A stretch of DNA of 64,000 bases. Source: an uncultured Bacteroidales bacterium. GTDB taxonomy: Bacteria; Bacteroidota; Bacteroidia; Bacteroidales; Muribaculaceae. Both the position numbers and the translations under genes were made by a program. Each line of letters begins with the position of its first letter. Position 1 is the first letter of the stretch. Of this stretch, positions 10,138 through 20,994 are shown one piece after another. The DNA is taken from assembly GCA_947072905.1 (NCBI GenBank), contig CAMTKF010000001.1, positions 62,001 to 126,000 on the forward strand. The letters run 5' to 3'. The notes under the pieces were generated by a model. It worked only from the letters and a program-made list of their open reading frames with translations, ran no database searches and had not been told where the DNA came from.

Positions 10138-11661
10138 ATGTCCCAAAAGATTGTCATACTTGATTTCGGTTCGCAAACTACACAACTCATAGGTCGTCGT
10201 GTTCGTGAGCTCAACACTTATTGCGAGATTGTGCCGTATAATAAATTCCCCGCCGATGACCCCGATATCATCGGCGTTATCCTTTCCGGCAGTCCTTTCT
10301 CGGTTTATGATGAAAAATCATTTAAAGTAGATGTAGCCCCGATAGCCGCCCGCTACCCGGTGCTTGGAATTTGCTACGGTGCCCAGCTCCTTGCCTGGCA
10401 GAACGGAGGCGTGGTAGAAAGTGCCCCTTCAAGAGAATATGGCCGTGCCATACTTTCTGAAGTTAACGATACTGACGCTCTGTTCCGTGATATCACTCCG
10501 GGCGAGACCGTATGGATGAGCCACGGCGATACAATCACCGTCCTCCCCGAAAACTTCAATATCATCGCTTCAACCGATGATGTAAAATGCGCAGCATTCC
10601 ATGTAGAGGGCCGCGATATATGGGGTGTGCAATTCCATCCCGAAGTTTTCCATTCTACTTGCGGTACAAGACTGCTTTCCAACTTCGTAAAGGATATTTG
10701 CGGTTCGAAAGGCGACTGGAATGCCGATGCTTACATCGAAACTACCGTTGCGGCATTGAAGCAACAGCTTGGCAACGACAAGGTGGTGCTCGGCCTGAGC
10801 GGTGGTGTTGACTCGTCGGTAGCTGCCGTATTGATTTCACGCGCCATAGGCGATAATCTCACATGTATCTTTGTTGATCACGGTCTGCTGCGTAAAGATG
10901 AATTCGCACAGGTGATGAATGACTATCGCTGCCTTGGCCTTAACGTAATCGGCGTTGATGCTTCAGAAGAATTCTTTGCAGAACTTAAGGATGTGAAAGA
11001 TCCTGAACGCAAACGCAAAATTATAGGTAAAGGCTTTATCGACGTATTTGACAGAGAAGCACACAAACTTAAAGATGTGAAGTGGCTTGCGCAAGGTACA
11101 ATTTATCCCGACCGCATCGAATCGCTTTCGATTACCGGTACTACAATCAAGAGCCATCACAACGTAGGCGGACTTCCCGAAAAAATGAATCTGAGCTTAT
11201 GCGAACCTCTGCAATGGCTCTTCAAAGACGAGGTAAGAGCCGTAGGCCGTGCTCTGGGTATGCCCGAACACCTCATCACACGTCACCCCTTCCCCGGACC
11301 GGGTCTTGCCGTACGCATTCTCGGCGACATCACCCCCGAAAAGGTACGTATACTGCAGGAAGCTGACGACATCTTTATCCGCGGACTGCGCGAATGGGGC
11401 CTCTACGATCAGGTATGGCAAGCCGGAGTAATCCTGCTGCCCGTGCAGAGCGTAGGTGTAATGGGTGACGAACGCACATACGAGAGTGCGGTGGCTCTGC
11501 GCGCCGTGACATCGACCGATGCCATGACCGCCGACTGGGCACATCTGCCATACGAATTCCTTGCAAAGGTTTCCAATGAGATAATAAATAAGGTAAGAGG
11601 CGTGAATCGTGTAACATACGACATTTCTTCAAAGCCGCCGGCAACCATTGAGTGGGAATAA
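10138..11661 (+). CDS. guaA: GMP synthase (glutamine-hydrolysing)
   Basis: GATase class I ([10 protein letters not shown]), [17 protein letters not shown]-loop, C-terminal [14 protein letters not shown]...; start set to [11 protein letters not shown]. Confidence 0.97.
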   Translation: MSQKIVILDFGSQTTQLIGRRVRELNTYCEIVPYNKFPADDPDIIGVILSGSPFSVYDEKSFKVDVAPIAARYPVLGICYGAQLLAWQNGGVVESAPSREYGRAILSEVNDTDALFRDITPGETVWMSHGDTITVLPENFNIIASTDDVKCAAFHVEGRDIWGVQFHPEVFHSTCGTRLLSNFVKDICGSKGDWNADAYIETTVAALKQQLGNDKVVLGLSGGVDSSVAAVLISRAIGDNLTCIFVDHGLLRKDEFAQVMNDYRCLGLNVIGVDASEEFFAELKDVKDPERKRKIIGKGFIDVFDREAHKLKDVKWLAQGTIYPDRIESLSITGTTIKSHHNVGGLPEKMNLSLCEPLQWLFKDEVRAVGRALGMPEHLITRHPFPGPGLAVRILGDITPEKVRILQEADDIFIRGLREWGLYDQVWQAGVILLPVQSVGVMGDERTYESAVALRAVTSTDAMTADWAHLPYEFLAKVSNEIINKVRGVNRVTYDISSKPPATIEWE

Positions 11662-11773
11662 AATTCCGGTACAATTTCTAAATCTGTCTTTAGCCTTAAT
11701 TTTCACTATTAACCTCAGGCAATTCATACTATTTAGCAACTTAAACTAAAACATATAATTTTTTACGATTCTG

Positions 11774-13423
11774 ATGAAGAAGAGTCCACTACAGAAAGCC
11801 CGTGCGGCTTATCAACCCAAACTGCCCATCGTACTTACAGGTGCAGTAAAAGCCATCGAAGGCAAACCCACTCAGTCTGTTGCAAACCAGGCTGAAATCA
11901 AGGCATTGTTCCCCAATACATACGGCCTGCCCGAACTCAAATTTGAAAAAAATCCCGCTCCCACAGCCGGAAAGCCCGTTAATGTAGGTGTAATCCTTTC
12001 AGGCGGACAGGCACCCGGCGGACATAACGTGATATGCGGATTGTTTGACGGTATCAAAAAGATTCACCGCGACAGCCGTCTTTTCGGTTTCCTCATGGGC
12101 CCCGGCGGTCTTGTTGACCACAAATATATAGAGCTGACATCGGCCATCATCAACGAATACCGCAACACCGGCGGTTTTGACATCATCGGTTCAGGCCGTA
12201 CAAAACTCGAAACCAAAGACCAATTTGACAGCGGTCTCGAAATCTGCAAAGAACTTGGCATCAATGCCCTCGTTATCATCGGTGGTGACGACTCAAATAC
12301 AAATGCAGCTGTACTCGCCGAATACTACAAGAGCATCAATGCCGGCGTACAGGTTATCGGCTGCCCCAAGACCATCGACGGCGACCTCAAGAACGAATGC
12401 ATCGAAACTTCATTCGGTTTTGACACCGCTACAAAGGTATATTCAGAAGTTATCGGCAACATCCAGCGCGACTGCAACTCTGCCAAGAAGTACTGGCATT
12501 TCATCAAACTTATGGGCCGTTCGGCAAGCCACATCGCTCTTGAATGTGCACTTCAGACCCAACCTAATGTCTGCATCATCTCTGAAGAAGTTGAGGCCAA
12601 AGACATGACACTCGACCAAGTAGTGGACTACATCGCAAACATCGTAGCCCAGCGCGCCAAGTATGGCAACAACTTCGGTACAGTTCTTATTCCCGAAGGT
12701 CTTATCGAGTTCATCCCCGCTATCAAGAAGCTTATCGCCGAGCTTAACAACATCCTCGCAATCAACGCCACAGAGACTGCAGGCCTCAACAGCGCCCAGC
12801 TCGAAGAATTCATTCTCTCGCACCTCAATGAAGAGAATGCTGCTACAATCAAGAGCCTGCCCACAACTGTAGCCCGCCAGCTCATGCTCGACCGCGACCC
12901 CCACGGCAACGTACAGGTATCGCTCATCGAAACCGAAAAGCTTCTCAGCGAAATGGTAGGCAAGCGCCTTGCTGAAATGCAAGCCGCCGGTCAGTATGAC
13001 GGCAAGTACTCTACTCTGCATCATTTCTTCGGCTATGAAGGCCGTTGCGCAGATCCTTCAAACTTCGACGCCGACTATTGCTATGCCCTGGGCTTCAACG
13101 CAGCATGCCTGATCAATGCAGGTGTTACCGGCTATATGTCATCTATCCGCAACCTTGTTAAGCCTGCTGTTCAATGGATTGCCGGTGGTATTCCAATCAC
13201 CATGATGATGAACATCGAACACCGCAACGGTGCTGACAAGCCCGTAATCCAAAAGGCTCTTGTACGTCTTGACGGCGCACCCTTCAAGAAGTTTGCCGCT
13301 CAGCGCGATGACTGGGCTATGAACACTTGCTACATCTATCCCGGACCCATCCAGTACTTTGGACCGGCGGAAGTTTGCGACCAGCCCTCGCTCACACTCC
13401 GCTACGAGCACCAGGGTAAGTAA
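11774..13423 (+). CDS. pfp: Diphosphate--fructose-6-phosphate 1-phosphotransferase (PPi-PFK)
   Basis: [45 protein letters not shown] (PPi-type GGDD and PKTIDGD motifs). Confidence 0.95.
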   Translation: MKKSPLQKARAAYQPKLPIVLTGAVKAIEGKPTQSVANQAEIKALFPNTYGLPELKFEKNPAPTAGKPVNVGVILSGGQAPGGHNVICGLFDGIKKIHRDSRLFGFLMGPGGLVDHKYIELTSAIINEYRNTGGFDIIGSGRTKLETKDQFDSGLEICKELGINALVIIGGDDSNTNAAVLAEYYKSINAGVQVIGCPKTIDGDLKNECIETSFGFDTATKVYSEVIGNIQRDCNSAKKYWHFIKLMGRSASHIALECALQTQPNVCIISEEVEAKDMTLDQVVDYIANIVAQRAKYGNNFGTVLIPEGLIEFIPAIKKLIAELNNILAINATETAGLNSAQLEEFILSHLNEENAATIKSLPTTVARQLMLDRDPHGNVQVSLIETEKLLSEMVGKRLAEMQAAGQYDGKYSTLHHFFGYEGRCADPSNFDADYCYALGFNAACLINAGVTGYMSSIRNLVKPAVQWIAGGIPITMMMNIEHRNGADKPVIQKALVRLDGAPFKKFAAQRDDWAMNTCYIYPGPIQYFGPAEVCDQPSLTLRYEHQGK

Positions 13424-13446
13424 GATATTCCCGACTCTCAGCTTGC

Positions 13447-13498
13447 AGAGCCTGTCCATCGGGGAGCAATTCAGCTCACGGACAGGCTCTTTTTTTTG
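13447..13498 (+). terminator. Rho-independent terminator after pfp
   Basis: AGAGCCTGTCC ... GGACAGGCTCT 11-bp stem followed by a T run. Confidence 0.9.
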
Positions 13499-13580
13499 TC
13501 CTTTTTAACCGTTATCTCCAACTGATAGACATACTATAATATTTATCACTTACTTTAAGTCATTTTTACAAAATTTTTCG

Positions 13581-13588
13581 TAACTTTG
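13581..13588 (+). promoter_or_regulatory. Bacteroidetes -7 box TAACTTTG
   Basis: TAnnTTTG 20 nt before the 13608 ATG. Confidence 0.6.
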
Positions 13589-13607
13589 GCACAAATTTAT
13601 TTCTTAT

Positions 13608-14357
13608 ATGAATATAAGCCGACAGTATCGCTTCATCTCACTGTTTTGCCTTGTAACGATGTTATTCCCAATATCATCTTACTCTCAAGAAAAATTCAGC
13701 CGAAATATCGAAAATATATCTTTTGTCCCTAAAGGGCAATGGATTGGCGGCGTCAGTGTGAACTATTCGCAAAGCGACCAAAATAATTATCAATTCCTTA
13801 TTTTTGAAAAAATATCCGGAGATACCTATACATTCAAGGTAAGTCCGATGCTGCTTTACGCCTTCAAGGACAATCTGGCTATGGGCGGACGATTCGCCTA
13901 CTCGCGTTCACGCACAAGACTCGAGAGTGCCGACGTAGTACTTGATTCAGAGACGGATTATAACGTTGACAATCTGTACTCAATTACCCACTCATATTCG
14001 GGTACATACTGTTTCCGCCAATACATGTCGCTCGGAGCTAACACTCGCTTCGGCCTGCTGAATGAAGTACAGCTGCAACTTGGAGGCGGACAGTCAAAAA
14101 TATGCAGTGGCACAGGTGAGGACTTCACCGGTACATATTCAAGGCACTTTGACTTCAACGTAGGTCTGGCTCCCGGCCTGATTGTATTTCTCAACAACTA
14201 CTCGGCTCTTGAAGTAAATGTTGGCGTGCTCGGTTTCAACTACCGTCACAACAAATACACTACCGATCAAATATACGTGGCCAACATGCGCACATCATCG
14301 GCAAACTTCAAGATCAATCTGTTTTCAATCACCTTCGGGATGGCATTCTACATTTAG
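13608..14357 (+). CDS. Predicted secreted/outer-membrane beta-barrel protein, paralog 1
   Basis: Signal peptide; FVPKGQWIGGVSVNYSQ ... NVGVLGFNYRHNKYTTDQIYV, similar to the next ORF. Confidence 0.65.
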   Translation: MNISRQYRFISLFCLVTMLFPISSYSQEKFSRNIENISFVPKGQWIGGVSVNYSQSDQNNYQFLIFEKISGDTYTFKVSPMLLYAFKDNLAMGGRFAYSRSRTRLESADVVLDSETDYNVDNLYSITHSYSGTYCFRQYMSLGANTRFGLLNEVQLQLGGGQSKICSGTGEDFTGTYSRHFDFNVGLAPGLIVFLNNYSALEVNVGVLGFNYRHNKYTTDQIYVANMRTSSANFKINLFSITFGMAFYI

Positions 14358-14360
14358 AGC

Positions 14361-15215
14361 TTGTTAATAATCATGAAGAAATTCTTCCTTATAATATTAG
14401 TGATGCTATCGGTCATGGCGCCCATGCCCCTAATGGCCCAGCAAATCGTACGCAAGCAGCTGGCGCCTGTTAATCCCGACATGGACGAAAAAGTGATCGT
14501 CGGCAACGATACCGTGCCTATCGTGATACCCGAGCGCAATCTCGGACGATTCGATCGCGGACTCTATAATTATCTCTTCATTCCAAAAGGCAAATGGAGC
14601 TTCGGACTCACTGCATCTTACGGCGAATTGAATACTGACGACGTACAGATTCTGTCACTGATGAAAGATTTTGATTTCAAAGGCAAGATATATTCAATAA
14701 AGCCTTTCATATCTTACTTTATCCGCAACAACCAGTCGGTAGGTTTGCGTTTCAACTACTCGCGTGGCATAGGCGACCTTGCCAATCTCGGAGTGGATTT
14801 TGACGATGATCTCAATTTCAATCTGAAAGATGTAAGCTATTATACACAAAGCTATTCCACCTCTCTGTTTTATAGAAATTACATTGGCCTTAACAAGAGC
14901 AAACGCTTCGGTATCTTCAACGAAGTTGATGTGACAGTTGGCAGTGGCTCAGCCCGATTCAAACGAATTTATGATGGAAAGCCCAAAGATACCCGCAATG
15001 TGATAACCCAAGGAAGCATAAACTTCAGTCCCGGTGTATGTGTATTCATTCAGGAGTATGTTGCATTCAATGTCTCATTCGGTGTTTTTGGTATTAACTT
15101 CAAACGCGAACATCAGACTACCGATAATATTGATGAAGGCACACGCTTTACCTCCGGTGCCAATTTCCGCTTCAACATCTTCAACATCAACTTAGGAATG
15201 ATGGTAGTAATATGA
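14361..15215 (+). CDS. Predicted secreted/outer-membrane beta-barrel protein, paralog 2
   Basis: FIPKGKWSFGLTASYGE ... SFGVFGINFKREHQTTDNIDEG parallels the preceding ORF; signal peptide at MKKFFLIILVMLSVMAPMPLMAQ (start may be 14373). Confidence 0.65.
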   Translation: MLIIMKKFFLIILVMLSVMAPMPLMAQQIVRKQLAPVNPDMDEKVIVGNDTVPIVIPERNLGRFDRGLYNYLFIPKGKWSFGLTASYGELNTDDVQILSLMKDFDFKGKIYSIKPFISYFIRNNQSVGLRFNYSRGIGDLANLGVDFDDDLNFNLKDVSYYTQSYSTSLFYRNYIGLNKSKRFGIFNEVDVTVGSGSARFKRIYDGKPKDTRNVITQGSINFSPGVCVFIQEYVAFNVSFGVFGINFKREHQTTDNIDEGTRFTSGANFRFNIFNINLGMMVVI

Positions 15216-16777
15216 AAAAAGCTTTATTCTACATATCCATCCCGGCTCTGGCACTCGCTACCGCCGGTTGCATAAAAAATGATATACCCTACCCTCGTAT
15301 ACAACCTAATTTCCTTACATTCAATGTAGAAGGTCAAACCCGAGGTACAGCTATCGACTCTGCGACACGCACCGTAACGGTGTATCTCCCTGAGACGGTG
15401 GATATATACAATGTAAATGTATCCGATTATACCCTCACCTCCCGAGCAAGCATGGTGAGCGGCGATTTTTCGCAGCCCGTCAATCTCTCCAAGCCTTACG
15501 ATGTAGTGCTGCATCTTTATCAAGACTGGACATGGCGCATCAATGCCTCGCAGGAAATAGAGCGATATTTCACTGTAAGCGGTCAGGTGGGCGCAGCAGT
15601 AATAGATGTACCCGGCAGACGTGTGGTTGCTTCGGTCACAAAGAAGACATCTCTTTCGTCCGTATTGGTTGAAAGCATAAAACTCGGGCCGGAGGGTTCG
15701 ACCATGCTTCCTGATATGGAAGGCAAACGCATTGACTTCACAAATCCTGTAAAAGTTGAAGTGACAGAATGGGGTCGTACATCAACATGGACAATCTTCA
15801 TAGAACAATCAGAATCAGACGTAACCACCGAGCGTATTGATGCCTGGACCAACGTTGCTTGGGTGTATGGCAGCGGAGAAGCAAACAAGACCAATGGCGT
15901 GGAATATCGTATAAAAGGCGACTCTGAGTGGACTAAAGTTTCTCAAAACGACATAGTGAGCGACGGCGGCAATTTCCATGCCCGAATTCTGCATCTTTCG
16001 CCTGCCACCACATACGAGGGCCGTGTATACTCTGATGACATATACGGAGAAACAATTGAATTTACGACCGGAACCGCTGTTCAAGTTCCAAACAGCAGTC
16101 TTGACGACTGGTGGCTCGATGGCAAAATCTGGAATCCCTGGACCGAAGGCGGTGAACAATATTGGGATACCGGCAATAAAGGCGCCACAACGCTCGGAGC
16201 ATCCAATTCTGTTCCTACCGACGATACTTCAACCGGACAAGGATGGGCTGCAAAGCTCGAAACAAAGTTCATAGGTATAGGTGCGCTTGGCAAACTTGCC
16301 GCAGGCAACCTTTTTGCCGGTCGTTATGTCAAGACTGAAGGTACCAACGGTATACTGTCGTTTGGCAGACCTTTCACACAAAGGCCTACAAAAATGAGGG
16401 GCTACTTCAAATACAACAGCGCGCCCATCAACTACGTTTCCGGCGAATGGTCAAACCTCAAGGGGCAACCGGATTCTTGCATAGTATGGGTAGCGCTCAT
16501 TGACTCAGACCAGCCTTGTGAGATACGCACCAATCCAAAGAACCGCAAACTCTTCAATGAAAACGGTCCGGAGGTGATAGCTTACGGAAAAATGGAATAT
16601 GGCCAGACTGTAACCGATTACATTCCGTTTGAGTTTGAACTTGAATACAAGTCTACATCGCGGGTTCCCAAATACATACTTATCACCGCATCGGCATCAA
16701 AATATGGAGACTACTTCACAGGTGGCACCGGTTCGGTATTATATCTTGACGACCTGCAACTCCTGTACGATTACTAA
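15212..16777 (+). CDS. PCMD-like (putative carbohydrate metabolism domain) lipoprotein
   Basis: Lipobox ATAGC; C-terminal region VPNSSLDDWW...GWAAKLETKFIGIGALGKLAAGNLFAGRYV...LYLDDLQLLYDY resembles PCMD; overlaps the preceding ORF by 4 nt. Confidence 0.7.
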   Translation: MKKALFYISIPALALATAGCIKNDIPYPRIQPNFLTFNVEGQTRGTAIDSATRTVTVYLPETVDIYNVNVSDYTLTSRASMVSGDFSQPVNLSKPYDVVLHLYQDWTWRINASQEIERYFTVSGQVGAAVIDVPGRRVVASVTKKTSLSSVLVESIKLGPEGSTMLPDMEGKRIDFTNPVKVEVTEWGRTSTWTIFIEQSESDVTTERIDAWTNVAWVYGSGEANKTNGVEYRIKGDSEWTKVSQNDIVSDGGNFHARILHLSPATTYEGRVYSDDIYGETIEFTTGTAVQVPNSSLDDWWLDGKIWNPWTEGGEQYWDTGNKGATTLGASNSVPTDDTSTGQGWAAKLETKFIGIGALGKLAAGNLFAGRYVKTEGTNGILSFGRPFTQRPTKMRGYFKYNSAPINYVSGEWSNLKGQPDSCIVWVALIDSDQPCEIRTNPKNRKLFNENGPEVIAYGKMEYGQTVTDYIPFEFELEYKSTSRVPKYILITASASKYGDYFTGGTGSVLYLDDLQLLYDY

Positions 16778-16827
16778 AATTTTTGACAACAGGCATAAAT
16801 GAGAGGACAACTTTAGCAAATTTTTGC

Positions 16828-16835
16828 TATCTTTG
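16828..16835 (+). promoter_or_regulatory. Bacteroidetes -7 box TATCTTTG
   Basis: TAnnTTTG 27 nt before the 16862 ATG. Confidence 0.6.
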
Positions 16836-16861
16836 TTCTCTCAATTGCGAATATCTAAGAA

Positions 16862-17638
16862 ATGAATCAGAATATCAATATAAAAGGTATAAATATAGCA
16901 TATAACAAGGTTGGCTCGGGCCATCCTATGATTCTGATGCACGGATGGGGCTGCGACAGCAGCGCCCTCAGATTGTTTGAGCGTGTAGGCTCTGAGCATC
17001 ACGAAGTTTACAATATTGATTTGCCGGGATTCGGCAAATCGGAAGAGCCGCCTACGGCTTGGGGCGTTAACGAATACACCGAAATGCTCGAAGACTTTGT
17101 GAGGATTCTCGGTTTAAATAATCCCGTTATACTCGGACATTCGTTCGGAGGACGCATTGCCATACTATTCGCATCGCGAAACAAAGTATCGCGTCTGCTT
17201 CTTGTAGATGCAGCCGGCATCAAGCCCAAACGCACTCTTTCATACTATTATAAAATCTACAGCTACAAACTGGCAAAGTGGATATACCCCAATCTGGTAG
17301 GCCGCAAACGAGCTAATGAACTGATTGAAGAAATGCGTTCACGCAGAGGCTCATACGACTATGTAAATTGCTCTACGCAGATGCGTAAGGTTATGGTCAA
17401 CGTGGTCAACAGCGATCTCAAAAGCGTGATGCCTAAAATCAAGGCGCCCACACTTCTGATATGGGGCGAGGAAGATACAGCCACCCCTCTACGCGATGCC
17501 CAGATAATGCAAAAGCTCATACCCAACGCGGGGCTGGTATCGTTCCCCGGTGCCGGACATTTCAGCTTCGTAGATAACCCGTATCAATCTGCTGCTGTAG
17601 TAAGGCGTTTCATATCGTCATCCATTTCTTCCGATTAA
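16862..17638 (+). CDS. Alpha/beta-fold hydrolase
   Basis: GHPMILMHGWGCDSS, VILGHSFGGRIAI nucleophile elbow, GAGHFSFVDNP catalytic His. Confidence 0.9.
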   Translation: MNQNINIKGINIAYNKVGSGHPMILMHGWGCDSSALRLFERVGSEHHEVYNIDLPGFGKSEEPPTAWGVNEYTEMLEDFVRILGLNNPVILGHSFGGRIAILFASRNKVSRLLLVDAAGIKPKRTLSYYYKIYSYKLAKWIYPNLVGRKRANELIEEMRSRRGSYDYVNCSTQMRKVMVNVVNSDLKSVMPKIKAPTLLIWGEEDTATPLRDAQIMQKLIPNAGLVSFPGAGHFSFVDNPYQSAAVVRRFISSSISSD

Positions 17639-17640
17639 TC

Positions 17641-19239
17641 ATGACAATAAATATTATTTTTGCAATAATAGCTGCAATCGTCATGGCTTGCACGCTCGTA
17701 TATGAGCTTAAGCGCGACCTGATGATGTTTCAACAGAATTCTTATAGGCCATCAAGATACCGCACATGGCTTTCTGAATCCAAAGACACAACTTCTATGT
17801 GGCGTCTGGCGGCATTGGTGATATTCTTCATATCCATCTCATCGTTCTCGCATCCTTATGCTACTGTAATTCTAACTGTGGCTTTTGGAATAATCTGCAC
17901 AGCGCACCTTAAAAAGCAGAAATACAAGAAACCGCTTGCATGGACTGCACGAGCCAAGCGTATTTTTACCGTGGCCTGTATTCTTTCGGCGGCAGCAGCG
18001 GTAGCAGGCTGGTTCATATCACCTGCCGGCTCATTCGTTTTTGAGAGAATCACAGCAATGGCCTCGGCACTGCTTGCCGCTTATTGCGCCTCGCACATCA
18101 TAATTATTGTGGCAAACTTCATCCTTAAGCCGGTTGAGGCCGCCGTCACACGCCACTACTACAATGATGCCGCAAACATACTTAAGGGAATGAAAGACCT
18201 TAAGATTATTGGTATCACAGGCTCCTACGGCAAAACCAGCACAAAACACTATCTGCACCGTATTCTGTCTGAAAAATATGACACACTGATGACTCCGGGA
18301 AGTTTCAACACCACCCTCGGAGTTGTACGCACTATACGCGAATACCTCAAGCCATACAACGAGATTTTCATCGTTGAAATGGGTGCTAAAAATATTGGCG
18401 ATATCAAAGAAATATGCGACCTCGTTCATCCGCACATGGGTATCATAACAGCTGTAGGCCCGCAACACCTCGAATCATTCAAAACCATTGAGAATGTACA
18501 GGCCACAAAGTTTGAACTTGCCGATGCAATCCCCTCTGACGGCGTTGTTATCATAAACAACGATTTCCCGAAGATTGCCGACCGCAAGGTTGATAACTGC
18601 GGCTGCATGAGGTATGCGATAAAAGCCGATGCTCCATGGCGTGCGGTAAACATAAGCTATGGCGCCGACGGCACAAGTTTCACCGTAAAGGGCCCTGAGG
18701 GTTTTGAGCTTGCGCTGAAAACACAACTGATGGGCGAAGCTAATGTCAGCGACTTATTAGCCGCCATTGTATGTGCCGTAAAGCTTGGTCTGGAGAATAA
18801 AGCTATTCAAGCTGCGGTTGCTTCAATCGAACCCGTAGAACACAGATTGTCGGTTAAACGTACCGCAGGCGGAATCACCATACTCGACGATGCTTTCAAT
18901 TCTAATCCCGTAGGCTCACGCATGGCTCTTGAAGTGCTCGGTACAATGCGTACCGGCAAACGCATTGTGATAACACCGGGTATGATCGAACTCGGCTCGG
19001 AACAGCAAGAGTTGAACTTGCAACTTGGGCAGACAATAGCCCAAAACGTAGATATTGCAATAGTTGTAGGCCACTACAACCGCGAGGCTATTGCCGAAGG
19101 AATCCGCAGCAAGGACTTCCCGGATGAGAATCTGTATCTTGTAGACTCCTTTGCCGAAGCTCAAAAAATCCTCGCCTCCATAGCCGCAAAAGGCGACACC
19201 GTTCTTTACGAAAACGATTTACCTGATACATTCAAGTAA
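17641..19239 (+). CDS. Membrane-anchored Mur ligase, MurF-like
   Basis: N-terminal hydrophobic segments, then GITGSYGKTSTKHYL, FIVEMGAKNIGDI, HRLSVKRTAGGITILDDAFNSNPVGS, VLYENDLPDTF. Confidence 0.88.
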   Translation: MTINIIFAIIAAIVMACTLVYELKRDLMMFQQNSYRPSRYRTWLSESKDTTSMWRLAALVIFFISISSFSHPYATVILTVAFGIICTAHLKKQKYKKPLAWTARAKRIFTVACILSAAAAVAGWFISPAGSFVFERITAMASALLAAYCASHIIIIVANFILKPVEAAVTRHYYNDAANILKGMKDLKIIGITGSYGKTSTKHYLHRILSEKYDTLMTPGSFNTTLGVVRTIREYLKPYNEIFIVEMGAKNIGDIKEICDLVHPHMGIITAVGPQHLESFKTIENVQATKFELADAIPSDGVVIINNDFPKIADRKVDNCGCMRYAIKADAPWRAVNISYGADGTSFTVKGPEGFELALKTQLMGEANVSDLLAAIVCAVKLGLENKAIQAAVASIEPVEHRLSVKRTAGGITILDDAFNSNPVGSRMALEVLGTMRTGKRIVITPGMIELGSEQQELNLQLGQTIAQNVDIAIVVGHYNREAIAEGIRSKDFPDENLYLVDSFAEAQKILASIAAKGDTVLYENDLPDTFK

Positions 19240-19295
19240 TAAATGCTCGTATCTGTTAGATTTAATTAAAGAAAAGATCAATAAAAGAATTAAAA

Positions 19296-20456
19296 ATGAA
19301 AACTAAAATTGGAGTGTTTTTCGGTGGCCGTTCCACCGAGCATGAAATTTCTATAATTTCTGCCAACCAGGCCATCAATGCTTTCAATCCGGAAAAATAC
19401 GAAATTATTCCAATTTACATCTCAAAAGAAGGCAAATGGTACACAGGTCGTGAACTGCTCACCCTGTCAAACTACCGCAACATACCCGAGCTCCTGAAAA
19501 AGGTTACAGAGATTTACATGAAGCCCATATATGGAGACTTCAATCTTTATAATGCCAAGAAGTCGATGTTTGGCAAAGAGATTTTTGACACTCTCGATCT
19601 TGCCATACCCGTGCTTCACGGAACAAATATGGAAGACGGTCGTTTTGAAGGCCTGCTTGAGACAATCGGTATACCATACGCAGGCTGCGACACACTTGCA
19701 TCGGCAAACGGCATGGATAAAATCACCATGAAGATGATTCTCAGCGCTGATGGTATTCCTGTAGTTGATTATGTGTGGTTTACCGACCACAAGTGGGCCT
19801 CAGACCGCGATGCAATCATAGAAAAGATTGAGAAAAAGTTATCATATCCCGTAATTGTGAAGCCTGCCGACCTCGGTTCATCCATAGGTATCGGCACTGC
19901 CCATGACCGCGAAGCCTTGATTGAAAAAATCAACAATGCCACACGCTTCGCCTCGCGCATCATTGTTGAGCACATGGTAACCAATCTTCGCGAAATAAAT
20001 TGCTCGGTGCTCGGCGATGTTGATGAATATCAGACCTCGGTGCTCGAAGAACCAATCAAAGCAGAAGAAATACTGAGCTACGGCGACAAATACATGGCCG
20101 GCGGCATGCATGCTGCACAAAAGAGAATTCCGGCAGAACTCTCAGCTGATCTCGCCGCAGAATGCTCTCGCTTGGCCGGTGACACATTCAGTGTTCTCGG
20201 ATGCCATGGTGTGAGCCGTGTAGACCTTATAATCGACGCCGATATAAATAAGGTGTATGTAAACGAAATCAACACCATCCCCGGTTCTCTGAGCTATTAC
20301 CTGTGGGAAGCCGGTGGCCTGACATTCGAGGCTCTCATGGATAAACTTGTAAAACTTGCGCTTAAACGTCAGCGCTCGATGCAAAATAAAACCCTTACTT
20401 TCGACCAGAATATCTTCGCTCTTGGAGGCGGAGTAAAAGGTGGATTGAAAAAATAA
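19296..20456 (+). CDS. ddl: D-alanine--D-alanine ligase family protein
   Basis: VFFGGRSTEHEISIISA, PVLHGTNMEDGRFEGLLETIGIPYAGCD, VKPADLGSSIGI, VNEINTIPGSLSYYLWEA. Confidence 0.92.
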   Translation: MKTKIGVFFGGRSTEHEISIISANQAINAFNPEKYEIIPIYISKEGKWYTGRELLTLSNYRNIPELLKKVTEIYMKPIYGDFNLYNAKKSMFGKEIFDTLDLAIPVLHGTNMEDGRFEGLLETIGIPYAGCDTLASANGMDKITMKMILSADGIPVVDYVWFTDHKWASDRDAIIEKIEKKLSYPVIVKPADLGSSIGIGTAHDREALIEKINNATRFASRIIVEHMVTNLREINCSVLGDVDEYQTSVLEEPIKAEEILSYGDKYMAGGMHAAQKRIPAELSADLAAECSRLAGDTFSVLGCHGVSRVDLIIDADINKVYVNEINTIPGSLSYYLWEAGGLTFEALMDKLVKLALKRQRSMQNKTLTFDQNIFALGGGVKGGLKK

Positions 20457-20466
20457 TCACACTACG

Positions 20467-20520
20467 GTATAAAAATGCAGCCGCTGCGATGAAATAGTCG
20501 CAGCGGCTGCATTTTTATAC
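20467..20520. terminator. Bidirectional terminator hairpin between convergent ddl and the wHTH gene
   Basis: GTATAAAAATGCAGCCGCTGCGA / TCGCAGCGGCTGCATTTTTATAC, 23-bp perfect inverted repeat with A/T flanks. Confidence 0.9.
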
Positions 20521-20535
20521 ACTACTGTCCGGAGA

Positions 20536-20781
20536 TTATTCCTGTACAAGTGATACAATGAATTCCTTCTCGTCTTCATCGTCCACATTGATTTCGATCT
20601 TACCTTCACGGGCGAGCCAACCAAGTGCGGCGAATGTTTCTTTATCTTTGAGTTTTGTTACTTTCTTGAGTTGTTTGACACCCATGGCATCAGCAGCTGC
20701 AAGAGCCTGCCATATCAGGCCGGCGTTTTTTCCTATTACTTCTGCGTTCATAGTTGAAATTGTTATATTGTTGTTAGACAT
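20536..20781 (-). CDS. Small winged-helix domain protein (DUF2582-like)
   Basis: IWQALAAADAMGVKQLKKVTKLKDKETFAALGWLAREGKIEI. Confidence 0.75.
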   Translation of the reverse strand: MSNNNITISTMNAEVIGKNAGLIWQALAAADAMGVKQLKKVTKLKDKETFAALGWLAREGKIEINVDDEDEKEFIVSLVQE

Positions 20782-20953
20782 AAGTAGGTTTACGCTACAT
20801 AATAATTTTTTGCAAATATACGGATTTTCTCGTTATTTTATTGCTATTAAAATAACAAAATTAACAAAAAATAGTTGTATTTTTTATAAATATCTATATA
20901 TCAAGTAAATAAAATTTTTCGCTTCTATTATATTTCTTGTATGAAAATTGTTG

Positions 20954-20961
20954 TATCTTTG
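20954..20961 (+). promoter_or_regulatory. Bacteroidetes -7 box TATCTTTG upstream of rsgA
   Basis: TAnnTTTG 34 nt before ATG. Confidence 0.6.
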
Positions 20962-20994
20962 TAATAAATTTCAAAAGAGACGATTATTATAACA

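Noticed and set aside
12443-13024. 193-aa minus-strand ORF inside pfp
   Set aside because: Antisense to a strongly recognised PPi-PFK gene; no recognisable domain
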